A DNA stretch of 64,000 nt from assembly GCA_000830175.1 (NCBI GenBank), contig JQIS01000005.1, forward strand, positions 1 to 64,000, given 5' to 3'. The position numbers were made by a program, and so were the translations under genes. Each line of letters opens with the position of its first letter. Within the stretch, counting starts at the first letter, position 1. The stretch comes from Sulfurovum sp. FS08-3 (GTDB lineage: Bacteria > Campylobacterota > Campylobacteria > Campylobacterales > Sulfurovaceae). Below the pieces are notes generated by a model. It was not told the origin of the DNA, ran no database searches, and was given only the letters and a program-made list of their open reading frames with translations. Below are positions 1 to 8,976 of this stretch, piece after piece.

Positions 1-4
1 TTAG

Positions 5-66
5 TAGGACTAAAGTCCTACTTCCAGTGGCTTAAGCTTTGATTTAGATAGTTATTTCACACTCTC
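5..66 (+). repeat. 62-bp repeat, left copy of a window-scale inverted pair
   Basis: This block is the exact reverse complement of 54942-55003. It begins with a small palindrome (TAGGACT, AA, AGTCCTA) able to form a hairpin. Beyond position 66 the flanks of the two copies diverge, with only scattered similarity. The right copy sits exactly where leuS is broken. What lies left of base 1 is not visible. Confidence 0.9.
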
Positions 67-138
67 ATGAGAGGTGGAACGAGCGAGAAACAATAAGGCT
101 CTTTCGAGGCTTCAATGAGACTAAAAGCACTCTTAAGA

Positions 139-144
139 TATAAT
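139..144 (+). promoter_or_regulatory. -10 box of prfB promoter
   Basis: TATAAT lies 36 bases upstream of the prfB start codon. No convincing -35 box is visible, as is usual for sigma-70 promoters of Campylobacterota. An AAGGTGA ribosome-binding site follows just before the gene. Confidence 0.5.
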
Positions 145-180
145 CAATTTTTAAATTATAGATTAAGGTGAGAATGATTT

Positions 181-1275
181 ATGGACTCGTATGAGTATGG
201 AGAACTGCTAAAGCAACTAACTACCAAAGTAGAAAATATCAAAAACATTATCAAACCCGCTCAAGCTCAAGAGCGTCTCGACGAGATTGAAGCTATGGTG
301 CAAGACCCCGCTTTTTGGATCGATGCTACCAATGCCTCAAAAATATCGCAAGAGAAGAAAAAATTAGAGCAGTTGGTGGAGAAGTTTAACAACGCCCAGA
401 GTGCTATCGATGATGCCAAAGAGTATTTTGATTTGGCAAAAAGCGACAACGATGAGGAGACGCTTGAACTCCTCTACGATGAGGCTCCCCATCTCAATGA
501 GGGGATTGAATCGCTAGAGATTGAGATGATGCTCTCAGGTGAACACGATGGCAACAACGCTATTGTCACCATTCACCCAGGTGCGGGAGGTACGGAGTCG
601 CAAGATTGGGCAAGTATGCTCTATCGTATGTATTTGCGATGGAGTGAGCGTCACGGCTTCAAGGTGGAAGAGCTTGATTATCAAGTAGGCGATGAGGCAG
701 GGATTAAAGATGTGAGTTTCATCATCAAAGGCGAAAACGCTTACGGCTACCTCAAAACCGAAAACGGTATCCACAGGCTTGTGCGTATCTCTCCTTTTGA
801 TAGCAATGCCAAACGCCACACTTCGTTTACTTCTGTAATGGTTTCGCCCGAAATTGAAGATGATATTGATATTGTAATAGAGGATAAGGATATACGGGTA
901 GATACCTATCGTGCCAGTGGAGCAGGAGGGCAACACGTCAATAAAACCGAATCCGCTATTCGCATTACCCATATCAAAACGGGCATCGTGGTGCAGTGTC
1001 AAAACGACAGAAGCCAACACAAAAACCGCTCTACTGCAATGAAAATGCTCAAATCTCGCCTCTATGAGTACGAAAGCGAACTCAAACAAGCCAAACTCGA
1101 CGGAGTCGAGAAGTCCGATATTGGCTGGGGGCATCAAATCCGCTCCTATGTCCTAGCCCCCTACCAACAAGTCAAAGACAACCGAAGCCACAAAGCCTAC
1201 TCCAACGTCGAAGCGATACTTGATGGCGATATTGATAAGATAATCGAGGGGGTATTGATTTCGCAAATGAAATAG
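181..1275 (+). CDS. prfB: Peptide chain release factor 2
   Basis: RF2 recognises UGA and UAA stop codons in the ribosomal A site and triggers release of the finished protein in the cytoplasm. The 364-residue product has the family's normal length. The SPF anticodon-like tripeptide that defines RF2 (RF1 has PxT) is at residues 204-206, and the GGQ peptidyl-hydrolysis motif is at 249-251. The gene is one continuous frame: the programmed +1 frameshift near codon 25 that autoregulates prfB in many bacteria is absent. The start is supported by an AAGGTGA ribosome-binding site. Identification is secure. Confidence 0.97.
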   Translation: MDSYEYGELLKQLTTKVENIKNIIKPAQAQERLDEIEAMVQDPAFWIDATNASKISQEKKKLEQLVEKFNNAQSAIDDAKEYFDLAKSDNDEETLELLYDEAPHLNEGIESLEIEMMLSGEHDGNNAIVTIHPGAGGTESQDWASMLYRMYLRWSERHGFKVEELDYQVGDEAGIKDVSFIIKGENAYGYLKTENGIHRLVRISPFDSNAKRHTSFTSVMVSPEIEDDIDIVIEDKDIRVDTYRASGAGGQHVNKTESAIRITHIKTGIVVQCQNDRSQHKNRSTAMKMLKSRLYEYESELKQAKLDGVEKSDIGWGHQIRSYVLAPYQQVKDNRSHKAYSNVEAILDGDIDKIIEGVLISQMK

Positions 1276-1348
1276 AGTATTGCTAAATAGATACGCAAGG
1301 GTTTAAAAGCCTTTATTGAGAAAAACAAGATAGAAGATAGGCAAATAG

Positions 1349-1738
1349 ATGAAAAATTTTGAAAAATGGAATGAAGTAAAAAGCAAACTTCACAATAAAA
1401 AAACAAAAATAGTAATCCCAAAAGAGCGAGAGGTGTATTGGGCAAGTATAGGAGTCAATATTGGTCACGAACAAGACGGAAAAGGTGATATTTTTTCTCG
1501 ACCTGTATTGGTTCTAAAAAAATACAATCAACATATATTTTTCGGGATACCTTTGTCCACACAACTACGAGAGGGGAGTTTCTTTTTTGAATTTCTTCTC
1601 AATGGTGAAAAAAGAAACGCACTGATTGTACAAGGCAGGTTGCTAGATACCAAAAGATTAGAAAATAGAATCGGAATGATAAATAGAGAAGATTTTGATA
1701 GATTGAAAAACAAATTGAAAGAGTTGATGGGTGTATGA
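1349..1738 (+). CDS. PemK/MazF-family toxin (endoribonuclease), solitary
   Basis: A 129-residue protein with the compact MazF/PemK fold signature: REVYWASIG near residue 28, then a FSRPVLVLKKYN segment and a GIPLST strand. MazF toxins cleave mRNA at short motifs and are normally neutralised by an upstream antitoxin gene. No antitoxin-sized frame is seen in the 73 bases after prfB or in the 134 bases before hsdM, so the toxin looks orphaned or is controlled from elsewhere. It stands at the edge of the restriction-modification island and may belong to it. Family call is firm; activity is inferred. Confidence 0.8.
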   Translation: MKNFEKWNEVKSKLHNKKTKIVIPKEREVYWASIGVNIGHEQDGKGDIFSRPVLVLKKYNQHIFFGIPLSTQLREGSFFFEFLLNGEKRNALIVQGRLLDTKRLENRIGMINREDFDRLKNKLKELMGV

Positions 1739-1746
1739 GTTTTCTC

Positions 1747-1765
1747 CCCCTAAAAGTTTAAGGGG
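1747..1765 (+). terminator. Possible hairpin after the MazF-like gene
   Basis: A CCCCT...AGGGG stem lies 8 bases past the toxin stop codon. No U-run follows, so it is a weak terminator candidate and may simply be an RNA end-protecting hairpin. Confidence 0.3.
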
Positions 1766-1872
1766 CGTCCCGAAGGAAATTGTAATAGACACTATAGCAA
1801 AATGAAAGCAAAAAGTCAAGGTGTGATAATAAGTAATAGCATGGAGTCTATGCAACGATAGAGGAAAGATAG

Positions 1873-4455
1873 ATGAATAAACAACAATTAGCTGCCAAGA
1901 TTTGGGAATCCGCCAATCAAATGCGATCAAAAATAGAGGCAAATGAGTACAAAGATTATATTTTAGGATTTATATTTTACAAATACCTTTGCGACAAAGA
2001 GGAGCAGTTTGCGTTCAAAGAGGGGTATGCCAAAGAGGATTTGGTCAGCTTAAGCGAAGATGACAATGAAACGGTTGAGTATTTCAAAGAAAATATTGGT
2101 TTTTTTATCGCTTATGACAATCTCTTCTCTGCATGGATAAGGCTAGGGCGAGATTTTGATGTATCCAATGTACGGGATGCTCTATCGGCTTTTGAGAGGC
2201 ATATTAGCCCTGCTCACAAAAAACTCTTTGATGGTATTTTTACGACGTTGCAAACGGGGCTAAGCAAACTGGGTGAAAATGCCGCTTCGCAAACCAAAGC
2301 GATAAGCTCTCTTATTTATCTTATCAAAGATATTCCTATGAACTCCAAAGCCGATTACGATGTTTTGGGCTTCATTTATGAGTATCTTATCTCTATGTTT
2401 GCTGCAACTGCTGGTAAAAAAGCGGGGGAGTTTTATACCCCTCACGAAGTATCCGTACTTATGTCGGAGATTATCGCACACCATCTCAAAGATAAAAAAG
2501 AGATACAAATCTACGACCCCACAAGCGGTTCGGGATCACTGCTTATCAACATCGGTAACAGTGTCGCCAAACATATAGACAATGAAAACAATATCAAATA
2601 CTATGCCCAAGAACTCAAACAAAACACTTACAACTTAACCCGTATGAATTTGGTCATGAGAGGAATACTCCCTAGCAATATCGTGACACGCAATGCCGAT
2701 ACGCTTGAAGATGATTGGCCCTATTTTGATGAAAATGACCCTATTGGCACTTATAATCCCCTCTATGTTGATGCCGTCGTCTCCAATCCTCCCTACTCTC
2801 AAAAGTGGGACAACGAAAACAAAGAGTCCGATCCACGCTATAGCCGTTTTGGATTAGCACCCAAGACCAAAGCCGATTATGCCTTTTTGCTCCATGATTT
2901 GTATCACCTACGACCCGATGGTATTATGACGATTGTATTGCCTCACGGAGTACTTTTTAGAGGTGGCGAAGAGGGAGCGATACGAAGAAACCTTATAGAA
3001 CAAGGACATATTGATACCATTATCGGACTTCCTGCTAATATCTTCTTTGGGACAGGTATTCCTACTATCATCATCGTACTCAAACAAACAAGAGACAACA
3101 CCGATGTATTGATAATCGATGCTTCAAAAGGGTTTGAAAAAGTCGGCAAAAGCAATAAGCTTCGAGCCTCCGATATCAAAAAAATAGCCGATACGGTAAT
3201 CCATAGAGAGACGATAGAGAAGTACTCAAAAGTAGTAAGCCTCCATGAAATAAGAGAGAACGACTACAATCTCAATATCCCACGATACGTCGATAGTTCT
3301 GCACACGAAGAGAGCTACGATATTTATGCTACGATGTTTGGGGGAGTGCCTCAAAGTGAGATAAGTGAGCTTGATGCGTATTGGCAAAGTTTTCCTACTT
3401 TAAAAAATGATGTGTTTGATGATGTGGTAAGCCAATACACCCAACTCAAAACCGATAATGTCACACAAACCATCATGGAAAATGGCGATATACAAGCATT
3501 TATCACTCGCTTTAATACCTCATTTGAAACCTTGAATAGCTTTCTTAAAAAAGAGCTTTTGGAGCAGTGCCAGAGCCTAAAAATCCAAAGAGAGCAAACG
3601 ATACTAGCGAACGATATTTTTGCACGGCTTGAAAATACTCCGCTTATAGACAAATACGAAGCCTATCAAATCCTTGATGACAATTGGCATACCATAGCTA
3701 CCGATTTGGAAATCATCCAAACAGAAGGCTTTGAAGCTACTAATCAAGTCGATGCAAATATGGTTATAAAAAAGAAAAACGGCAAAGAGGTAGAGGAGCA
3801 AGAGGGTTGGAGGGGGCATATCATCCCTTTTGATTTGGTGCAAACTACTTATCTACAAGAGGAGCTTGAAGCTCTCAAAATCAAAGAGGAGAGACTCCTA
3901 GAAATCACCGCACTCTATGAAGAGATAGTAGAGAGTCTAAGCGAAGAGGAAAAAGAGCTAGAGATGGTCAAAGAGTCAAAAGATGGCTTTGTCAATGCCC
4001 AAGTAGCAAAAGAAGCGAAGCAAATCAGAGCGGAAATCAAGAAAAAAGTCACATTTGAAGAGGATAGTGTAGAGCTAAAAATCCTCACAGTCGATGAGCT
4101 AATAGCCCAAGAAAAAGCACTCAAAAAAGAGGTCAAAGAGGAGTCAATAGCCTTACATATAAATACCAAAAAAACAATAGAGAGCCTAAGCGATGTGCAA
4201 ATCTATGAACTATTGGAGCTAAAATGGATAAAACCTCTTGAAAATGAGCTAACCAAACTCCCCAATGGGATTATCAATACATTGGTAAACAAAGTGCAAG
4301 AGTTAGCCGTGAAATACGAAACAACCCTAAAAGATATAGAAGATGAGATAACAGCAACAAGCAAAGAGCTTTCCGTGATGGTCGATGAACTCGATGGCGG
4401 TGAGTTTGATATGCAAGGACTCAAAGCCTTTCAAGAGCTTTTAGGGGTGAAATAA
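1873..4455 (+). CDS. hsdM: Type I restriction-modification system, DNA methyltransferase subunit M
   Basis: HsdM transfers methyl groups from S-adenosylmethionine to adenine in the asymmetric site chosen by HsdS and is also part of the cleavage complex with HsdR. The N-terminal HsdM_N helical domain (about 1-140) is followed by the N6-adenine methylase core, with the SAM-binding motif DPTSGSGSLL near residue 215 and the catalytic NPPY at 305-308. At 860 residues it is longer than the usual ~500: the C-terminal part is glutamate/lysine-rich and reads as long coiled coil. A GAGGAAAG ribosome-binding site supports the start. The stop codon overlaps the next start (TAATG), so the genes are translationally coupled. 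Confidence 0.93.
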   Translation: MNKQQLAAKIWESANQMRSKIEANEYKDYILGFIFYKYLCDKEEQFAFKEGYAKEDLVSLSEDDNETVEYFKENIGFFIAYDNLFSAWIRLGRDFDVSNVRDALSAFERHISPAHKKLFDGIFTTLQTGLSKLGENAASQTKAISSLIYLIKDIPMNSKADYDVLGFIYEYLISMFAATAGKKAGEFYTPHEVSVLMSEIIAHHLKDKKEIQIYDPTSGSGSLLINIGNSVAKHIDNENNIKYYAQELKQNTYNLTRMNLVMRGILPSNIVTRNADTLEDDWPYFDENDPIGTYNPLYVDAVVSNPPYSQKWDNENKESDPRYSRFGLAPKTKADYAFLLHDLYHLRPDGIMTIVLPHGVLFRGGEEGAIRRNLIEQGHIDTIIGLPANIFFGTGIPTIIIVLKQTRDNTDVLIIDASKGFEKVGKSNKLRASDIKKIADTVIHRETIEKYSKVVSLHEIRENDYNLNIPRYVDSSAHEESYDIYATMFGGVPQSEISELDAYWQSFPTLKNDVFDDVVSQYTQLKTDNVTQTIMENGDIQAFITRFNTSFETLNSFLKKELLEQCQSLKIQREQTILANDIFARLENTPLIDKYEAYQILDDNWHTIATDLEIIQTEGFEATNQVDANMVIKKKNGKEVEEQEGWRGHIIPFDLVQTTYLQEELEALKIKEERLLEITALYEEIVESLSEEEKELEMVKESKDGFVNAQVAKEAKQIRAEIKKKVTFEEDSVELKILTVDELIAQEKALKKEVKEESIALHINTKKTIESLSDVQIYELLELKWIKPLENELTKLPNGIINTLVNKVQELAVKYETTLKDIEDEITATSKELSVMVDELDGGEFDMQGLKAFQELLGVK

Positions 4456-5486
4456 TGACATTGAGCACTACGGTAAATAACCAGATTATAGAAGATATTA
4501 AAAATCTTTTGATTATCTCCAGAACACAACTTCAGCAATCCGTCAATAGCGTTATGGTTCAAACCTATTGGCAAATAGGGAAGATGATAGTAGAAGATGA
4601 ACAAAAGGGAGAGAGTAGAGCCAAGTATGGCAAAAAGCAACTAGAACAAATCTCAAATGCTTTGACTGTGGAATTTGGAAAAGGTTTTGATACAACTAAT
4701 CTTAGAAATATGCGACGATTTTATCTCACTTTTCCAATTCAGGAGACACTGTCTCTCAAATTGAGTTGGAGCCATTATTGCAAAATAATGAGAATTGAAA
4801 ATCTAAATGCCAGAGATTGGTATATCAAAGAGACGATAGAAAACAATTGGAGCGTACGAGCATTAGAGAGACAGATAAGCGTACTTTATTATGAACGGCT
4901 TTTGTCGAGTAGTGAAAAAGCCCCAGTTATTGAGGAAGCAACTCAAAAAACAAATGAGCTACACATAGAGATAAAGCATTATCTTCGAGATCCCTATATC
5001 CTAGATTTTTTAAATCTACCAACCTCTTCGGTGATTGAAAGTACCATAGAACAAGAGCTTATAGACAATCTACAGCATTTTTTGCTTGAACTGGGTCGTG
5101 GTTTTGCCTTTGTGGCTAGGCAACAACGCCTTTGTGTTGAGGGGGAGGATTTTTATATTGATTTGGTGTTTTACAACTTCAAAGTCAAATGCTTTTTGCT
5201 TATAGATTTGAAGCTAGGCAAACTCACCCATCAAGATGTGGGGCAGATGGATACCTATGTGCGAATCTATGATAAGTTCCACAAAAACGATGATGATAAT
5301 CCCACTATCGGGCTGATACTTTGTAGCGAGTCCTCTCAAGCAGTAGCAAAATACTCCGTGCTAAGTGAGAGCAAACAACTCTTTGCCTCCAAATATCTGC
5401 CATTTTTGCCCACCGAGGAGGAGCTAAAAAGAGAGCTTGTAAGAGAGCGAAATATGATAGAAAATAGGGTGGCATATGACAACTAA
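4455..5486 (+). CDS. DUF1016/YhcG-family PDDEXK nuclease-domain protein
   Basis: This 343-residue protein matches the YhcG (DUF1016) pattern: an N-terminal helical DUF1016 domain (about 1-170, with a YWQIGK motif near residue 35) and a C-terminal PD-(D/E)XK-like domain containing FYIDLVFYN and LIDLKLGKL, then GQMDTY. These carry the acidic and lysine residues expected of the nuclease core. Such proteins are frequent in restriction and other defence islands, often inside type I operons as here, but their role is not established. It overlaps hsdM by one base and hsdS by eleven, so it is made together with the methylase complex. Confidence 0.85.
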   Translation: MTLSTTVNNQIIEDIKNLLIISRTQLQQSVNSVMVQTYWQIGKMIVEDEQKGESRAKYGKKQLEQISNALTVEFGKGFDTTNLRNMRRFYLTFPIQETLSLKLSWSHYCKIMRIENLNARDWYIKETIENNWSVRALERQISVLYYERLLSSSEKAPVIEEATQKTNELHIEIKHYLRDPYILDFLNLPTSSVIESTIEQELIDNLQHFLLELGRGFAFVARQQRLCVEGEDFYIDLVFYNFKVKCFLLIDLKLGKLTHQDVGQMDTYVRIYDKFHKNDDDNPTIGLILCSESSQAVAKYSVLSESKQLFASKYLPFLPTEEELKRELVRERNMIENRVAYDN

Positions 5487-6684
5487 AAGCAAAGTGCCAC
5501 ACATTCGTTTTGGAGGGTTTAGTGGGGAGTGGGATAATATAAAATTTGATGAGTCATTTACAAATATTCCTAATAACAATCTATCAAGAGCAGAGCTAAA
5601 TTATGAATCAGGTTTAGCCAAAAATGTACATTATGGCGATGTTCTAATCAAATTTGGAGAATTATTAGATATTGAAAAAGAAAAAGTTCCATTTATTTCT
5701 AATAATGATTTTGTAGTTAAATTCAAATCCTCAAGACTTCAAAATGGTGATATGATTATTGCAGATGCAGCTGAAGATGAAATGGTAGGCAAATGCACTG
5801 AAATAGTAAATATAAATGATGAAATGGTTTTTTCAGGATTGCATACCATTGCAATAAGACCAACCAATGAATTTGCATCAAAATATCTTGGTTACTATAT
5901 GAATTCATCTTCATACCATAATCAACTTTTACCATTACTACAAGGTACGAAAGTATTGTCAATTTCTAAATCGACAATAAAAAACACAGAAATACTTTTC
6001 CCAAAAGAACAAGCCGAACAAACCAAAATCGGCGACTACTTTCAAAAACTAGACAAACTCATAGAGCAAAAAGAGAAAAAATACCAAAAGCTTAAAGAGT
6101 TTAAAAAAGCGATGCTAAGTAAGATGTTTCCAAAAAATGGAGCGACTATTCCTGAGATACGATTTGGAGGGTTTAGTGGGGAGTGGGAGGAGAAGAGTTT
6201 GGGGGATATTTCAAAAATTACAACAGGTAAATCCAATAGAGAAGATTCTGGAATAAATGGAAAATATACTTTTTTTGACCGTTCTGATGACATTAGAACA
6301 AGTGATATTTATCTCTTTGATTGTGAAGCAGTAATTGTTGCGGGGGAAGGTTCAGACTTTGTGCCTAAATATTTTATTGGAAAATTTGATTTACACCAAC
6401 GAACATATGCAATAATGAATTTTGAGCTGTTAGACGGTAAATTTTTGTTTTACTACATACACCTTTTTAGAAAGTATTTTTTAGGTCAGGCAGTTGGCTC
6501 TACGGTTAAATCTTTAAGATTACCAATGTTTCAAGAAATGCCTATTAAATTTCCTGAAAAAGCCGAACAAACCAAAATAGGCAACTACTTCCAAAAACTA
6601 GACAGTCAAATAGAATTACAACTTCAAGAGCTACAAAAACTAAAAAACATCAAAAAAGCATCGTTAGCTAAGATGTTTGTGTAA
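5476..6684 (+). CDS. hsdS: Type I restriction-modification system, specificity subunit S
   Basis: HsdS chooses the DNA target of the HsdM/HsdR complex. The 402-residue product has the expected two-fold layout: target-recognition domain 1 (about 10-175), a central helical spacer ending the first half (EQTKIGDYFQKLDKLIEQ), target-recognition domain 2 (about 230-360) and a matching C-terminal helix (EQTKIGNYFQKLDSQIE). Each half starts with the same FGGFSGEW segment, encoded by an identical 26-bp DNA repeat. The recognised sequence cannot be predicted from sequence alone. A near-identical copy of the last 121 bases lies downstream at 7587-7707. Confidence 0.93.
   Translation: MTTKSKVPHIRFGGFSGEWDNIKFDESFTNIPNNNLSRAELNYESGLAKNVHYGDVLIKFGELLDIEKEKVPFISNNDFVVKFKSSRLQNGDMIIADAAEDEMVGKCTEIVNINDEMVFSGLHTIAIRPTNEFASKYLGYYMNSSSYHNQLLPLLQGTKVLSISKSTIKNTEILFPKEQAEQTKIGDYFQKLDKLIEQKEKKYQKLKEFKKAMLSKMFPKNGATIPEIRFGGFSGEWEEKSLGDISKITTGKSNREDSGINGKYTFFDRSDDIRTSDIYLFDCEAVIVAGEGSDFVPKYFIGKFDLHQRTYAIMNFELLDGKFLFYYIHLFRKYFLGQAVGSTVKSLRLPMFQEMPIKFPEKAEQTKIGNYFQKLDSQIELQLQELQKLKNIKKASLAKMFV
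5509..5534 (+). repeat. 26-bp direct repeat in hsdS, copy 1
   Basis: Identical to 6163-6188. It encodes the FGGFSGEW segment that opens the first target-recognition domain, so homologous recombination here could swap recognition domains in frame. Confidence 0.85.
6163..6188 (+). repeat. 26-bp direct repeat in hsdS, copy 2
   Basis: Identical to 5509-5534. It opens the second target-recognition domain of hsdS, in the same frame as copy 1. Confidence 0.85.
6564..6684 (+). repeat. 121-bp direct repeat: 3' end of hsdS
   Basis: Aligns without gaps, with only a few substitutions, to 7587-7707. It covers the C-terminal conserved helix of hsdS through its stop codon. The two copies flank the RhuM-HKD gene. 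Confidence 0.85.
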
Positions 6685-6697
6685 ATAGGGGGGCAAA

Positions 6698-7534
6698 ATG
6701 TCGGATGTGGTAGTGTATGAAAGTGGTGAACTGGAGCTTAAAGTATCCGTGGATAGTGATACTATTTGGCTCACTCAAAAGCAAATAGTTTCGCTATTTG
6801 AATCAAGCAAGGCAAATATTAGTGAGCATATAAAATCTATCTACAGCGATAATGAGCTTGATAAAATCTCAACTGTTCGGAAATTCCGAACAGTTCAAAA
6901 AGAGGGAAATAGAGAGGTTTCAAGAGAGGTAGAGCATTATAATCTTGATATGATTATCTCGATAGGTTATAGGGTAAATAGTAAAAAAGCCACAAAATTT
7001 AGACAATGGGCAACATCAGTTTTAAAAGAGTATATCGCTAATGGTTATGCAATCAATAGTGAGAAAATGACACAACAAAGATTATCGATACTAGAAAGTG
7101 ATGTAAACCGTATCAAGTCTCATATCAAAAACAACACTTTGGAGTTAAAGCAAGGAGTCTTTTATAATGGACAAATATTTGATGCTTATGCTTTTGTGGT
7201 GGATATTATAAAAAGTGCTACAAAAACCATAACTCTTATCGATAACTACATAGACGAAACCACACTTACAATGCTTTCAAAAAATAAGACAGCAAATATT
7301 ACAGTTGTTTCTTATACTTTCTCAAAAGAGTTAAAATTGGATATAGAAAAATACAATAAACAATACAAAGCTTTAAGAACTATCACAAATAAGAGTTTTC
7401 ACGATAGATATTTGATTATTGATAGCAATAGAGTTTATGCCGTGGGGGCTTCTTTGAAAGATGTAGGAAACAAAACTTTTAATGTGAATCTTATGAGTGA
7501 TTTTTGTGAAGATGATATTTTGGGCGGTCGATAA
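6698..7534 (+). CDS. RhuM-like protein with C-terminal phospholipase D-type (HKD-like) domain
   Basis: The 278-residue protein starts with a RhuM-like DNA-binding region (about 1-130): IWLTQKQIVSLF, an NISEHIKSIY helix and FRQWAT, features shared with the next RhuM gene. A helical linker follows, then a domain (about 150-278) with HDRYLIID, an HxRx4D version of the HxKx4D motif of phospholipase D-type nucleases, and a following VGASLKD. Its role is unknown; a nuclease or DNA-binding accessory of the restriction system is an inference. GGGGGG just ahead of the ATG serves as ribosome-binding site. The gene is bracketed by the 121-bp hsdS repeats, so it travels inside the hsdS shuffle region. 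Confidence 0.7.
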   Translation: MSDVVVYESGELELKVSVDSDTIWLTQKQIVSLFESSKANISEHIKSIYSDNELDKISTVRKFRTVQKEGNREVSREVEHYNLDMIISIGYRVNSKKATKFRQWATSVLKEYIANGYAINSEKMTQQRLSILESDVNRIKSHIKNNTLELKQGVFYNGQIFDAYAFVVDIIKSATKTITLIDNYIDETTLTMLSKNKTANITVVSYTFSKELKLDIEKYNKQYKALRTITNKSFHDRYLIIDSNRVYAVGASLKDVGNKTFNVNLMSDFCEDDILGGR

Positions 7535-7707
7535 TGTTGCGAAATAATGATTTAAAAGAAGTTGATTTGCTTTATCCATCAAAAAACGAACAAACCAAAA
7601 TAGGCAACTATTTCCAAAAACTAGACAATCAAATAGAGCTACAACTTCAAGAAATTGAAAAACTAAAAAACATCAAAAAAGCATCATTGGCTAAGATGTT
7701 TGTGTAA
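7534..7707 (+). pseudogene. hsdS 3' fragment (57 codons)
   Basis: The frame opens with an ATG overlapping the stop of the preceding gene (TAATG) and encodes the end of a target-recognition domain (NNDLKEVDLLYPS) followed by the conserved HsdS C-terminal helix (EQTKIGNYFQKLDNQIE...LAKMFV). The helix part is nearly identical to the end of hsdS upstream, but the preceding recognition-domain residues differ. It is therefore a remnant of another hsdS allele. It may be inert, or a spare cassette that could be recombined into hsdS through the 121-bp repeat. Confidence 0.8.
7587..7707 (+). repeat. 121-bp direct repeat: second copy of the hsdS 3' end
   Basis: Same length as 6564-6684, no gaps, a few substitutions. 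See the hsdS fragment for its coding content. Confidence 0.85.
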
Positions 7708-7717
7708 AGGCAAAAAA

Positions 7718-8713
7718 GTGATACAAAACTCTCAAATCCTTATCTACCAAACAACCGATGGTAAAACAAAAATAGAGACACGACTCGAAAACGAGACAGT
7801 CTGGCTAAGCATCGAGCAGATGGGTGAGCTTTTTCAAAAAAGTCGCTCAACCATCAATGAGCATATTCTCAATATCTATAAAGAAGAGGAGCTTGAAGAG
7901 AGTCAAACCATGAGAAAAATCGGAATTTCCGATTTTTCTACCAAGCCCACAAATTATTATAATCTTGATGTGGTGATATCGGTGGGGTATCGAGTGAAGT
8001 CTTTGCAGGGGACTAAGTTTCGCCAATGGGCAACCGCACGACTCAAAGAGTACATCATCAAAGGCTTTGCCATGGATGATGAAAAGCTCAAAAATCTAGG
8101 CGGTGGCAACTATTTTGAGGAGCTTTTGGCTCGTATAAGAGATATTCGCTCAAGCGAAAAGGTATTTTGGGCAAAAGTGCTGGATGTCTATGCCACAAGT
8201 ATCGACTATGACCCAAAATCTGAACTCTCAATCACATTTTTTCAAACCGTACAAAACAAAATGCACTGGGCAGTCCATGGCAATACCGCCGCAGAAATCA
8301 TCTACAAAAGAGCCGACAGTACCAAAGATAACATGGGGCTTCTAAGCTTCAAAGGGGAGATACCGACAAAAGCAGAGAGTCAAATCGCCAAAAACTATCT
8401 TGATGAAAAAGAGCTAAATATTCTAAACCGTATGGTAACTGCCTATTTGGAAGTAGCGGAGATCCAAGCTATGAATCAAGAACCGATGTATATGAAAGAC
8501 TGGATAGAGAGACTTGATGGCTTTTTGAAGATGACAGGTAAAAATATCTTAGAAAATGCAGGTACCATTAGCCACGACAAAGCAATACAAAAAGCTCATG
8601 ACGAGTACCAAAAGTACAAAGAGAACCAAAAAAATTCTCTTACAAGAGGTGAAAAAGATTTTTTAAACTGTATAGACTCAGTAACAAAAACACTTAAAGG
8701 TGGTAAAAAATGA
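7718..8713 (+). CDS. rhuM: RhuM-family protein
   Basis: The product (331 residues from the GTG chosen here) has the full RhuM layout: an N-terminal winged-helix-like region (VWLSIEQMGELFQKSRSTI), the YYNLDVVISVGYRV and FRQWAT motifs, and a C-terminal half with NKMHWAVHGNTAAEIIYKRA and a DWIERLDGFL segment. RhuM proteins were first noticed in Salmonella pathogenicity islands and are common next to restriction genes; no biochemical role is established. The frame is open back to a TTG at 7700, but the GTG at 7718 lies about 7 bases after AAAGG and is preferred. Its stop originally overlapped an hsdR start (ATGA); see the insertion at 8704-9037. Confidence 0.8.
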   Translation: MIQNSQILIYQTTDGKTKIETRLENETVWLSIEQMGELFQKSRSTINEHILNIYKEEELEESQTMRKIGISDFSTKPTNYYNLDVVISVGYRVKSLQGTKFRQWATARLKEYIIKGFAMDDEKLKNLGGGNYFEELLARIRDIRSSEKVFWAKVLDVYATSIDYDPKSELSITFFQTVQNKMHWAVHGNTAAEIIYKRADSTKDNMGLLSFKGEIPTKAESQIAKNYLDEKELNILNRMVTAYLEVAEIQAMNQEPMYMKDWIERLDGFLKMTGKNILENAGTISHDKAIQKAHDEYQKYKENQKNSLTRGEKDFLNCIDSVTKTLKGGKK

Positions 8714-8718
8714 CATTT
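8704..8718 (+). repeat. Left duplication flanking an inserted toxin-antitoxin cassette
   Basis: TAAAAAATGACATTT here recurs at 9022-9037 (with one extra A) at the true start of hsdR. The left copy keeps a dead hsdR start codon overlapping the rhuM stop (ATGA). It looks like a duplication made when the intervening ~319 bp entered. Confidence 0.6.
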
Positions 8719-8741
8719 GTGAGTACATTGAAGTTTTGTGT

Positions 8742-8747
8742 TATAAT
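8742..8747 (+). promoter_or_regulatory. -10 box of the small antitoxin-like gene
   Basis: TATAAT 26 bases ahead of the ATG at 8773, followed by an AAAGGATAAG ribosome-binding site. The cassette therefore has its own promoter inside the restriction operon, which may also help transcribe hsdR. Confidence 0.5.
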
Positions 8748-8772
8748 TGCTAAATTTGATAAAGGATAAGCG

Positions 8773-8976
8773 ATGCATACCATGACATTAAGTTACGAAG
8801 ATGAAGCAACCAAAGAGAAGATAATGCTTTTTGTCAATAATTTTTTGAGAGAAAAAGTTGAAGTAAGTGATATTGAAGATATAAAAGATTTATTGCTTAT
8901 CGACGAGGCAAAAAAAGAAAATTTACCCAATATAAGTTTTGAAACCGTTTTAAAAGAGTTTGGTTGTGAAAATTGA
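8773..8976 (+). CDS. Small antitoxin-like protein
   Basis: An acidic 67-residue protein (NNFLREKVEVSD, then a C-terminal SFETVLKEFG helix) with the size and tail of antitoxins that pair with RelE/ParE toxins. A putative toxin reading frame begins inside its last codons, as is typical for such pairs, but stops after 11 codons. The gene has its own promoter and sits in the segment inserted between rhuM and hsdR. The antitoxin assignment is inferred from size and arrangement only; no domain was securely recognised. Confidence 0.5.
   Translation: MHTMTLSYEDEATKEKIMLFVNNFLREKVEVSDIEDIKDLLLIDEAKKENLPNISFETVLKEFGCEN

Noticed and set aside
181-270. Programmed frameshift of prfB
   Set aside because: The gene reads through in one frame from the start to the GGQ region, and no in-frame UGA or slippery CUUUGA is present near codon 25.
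535-1137. 200-codon minus-strand ORF inside prfB
   Set aside because: Fully antisense to prfB, which is certain; low-complexity composition typical of shadows.
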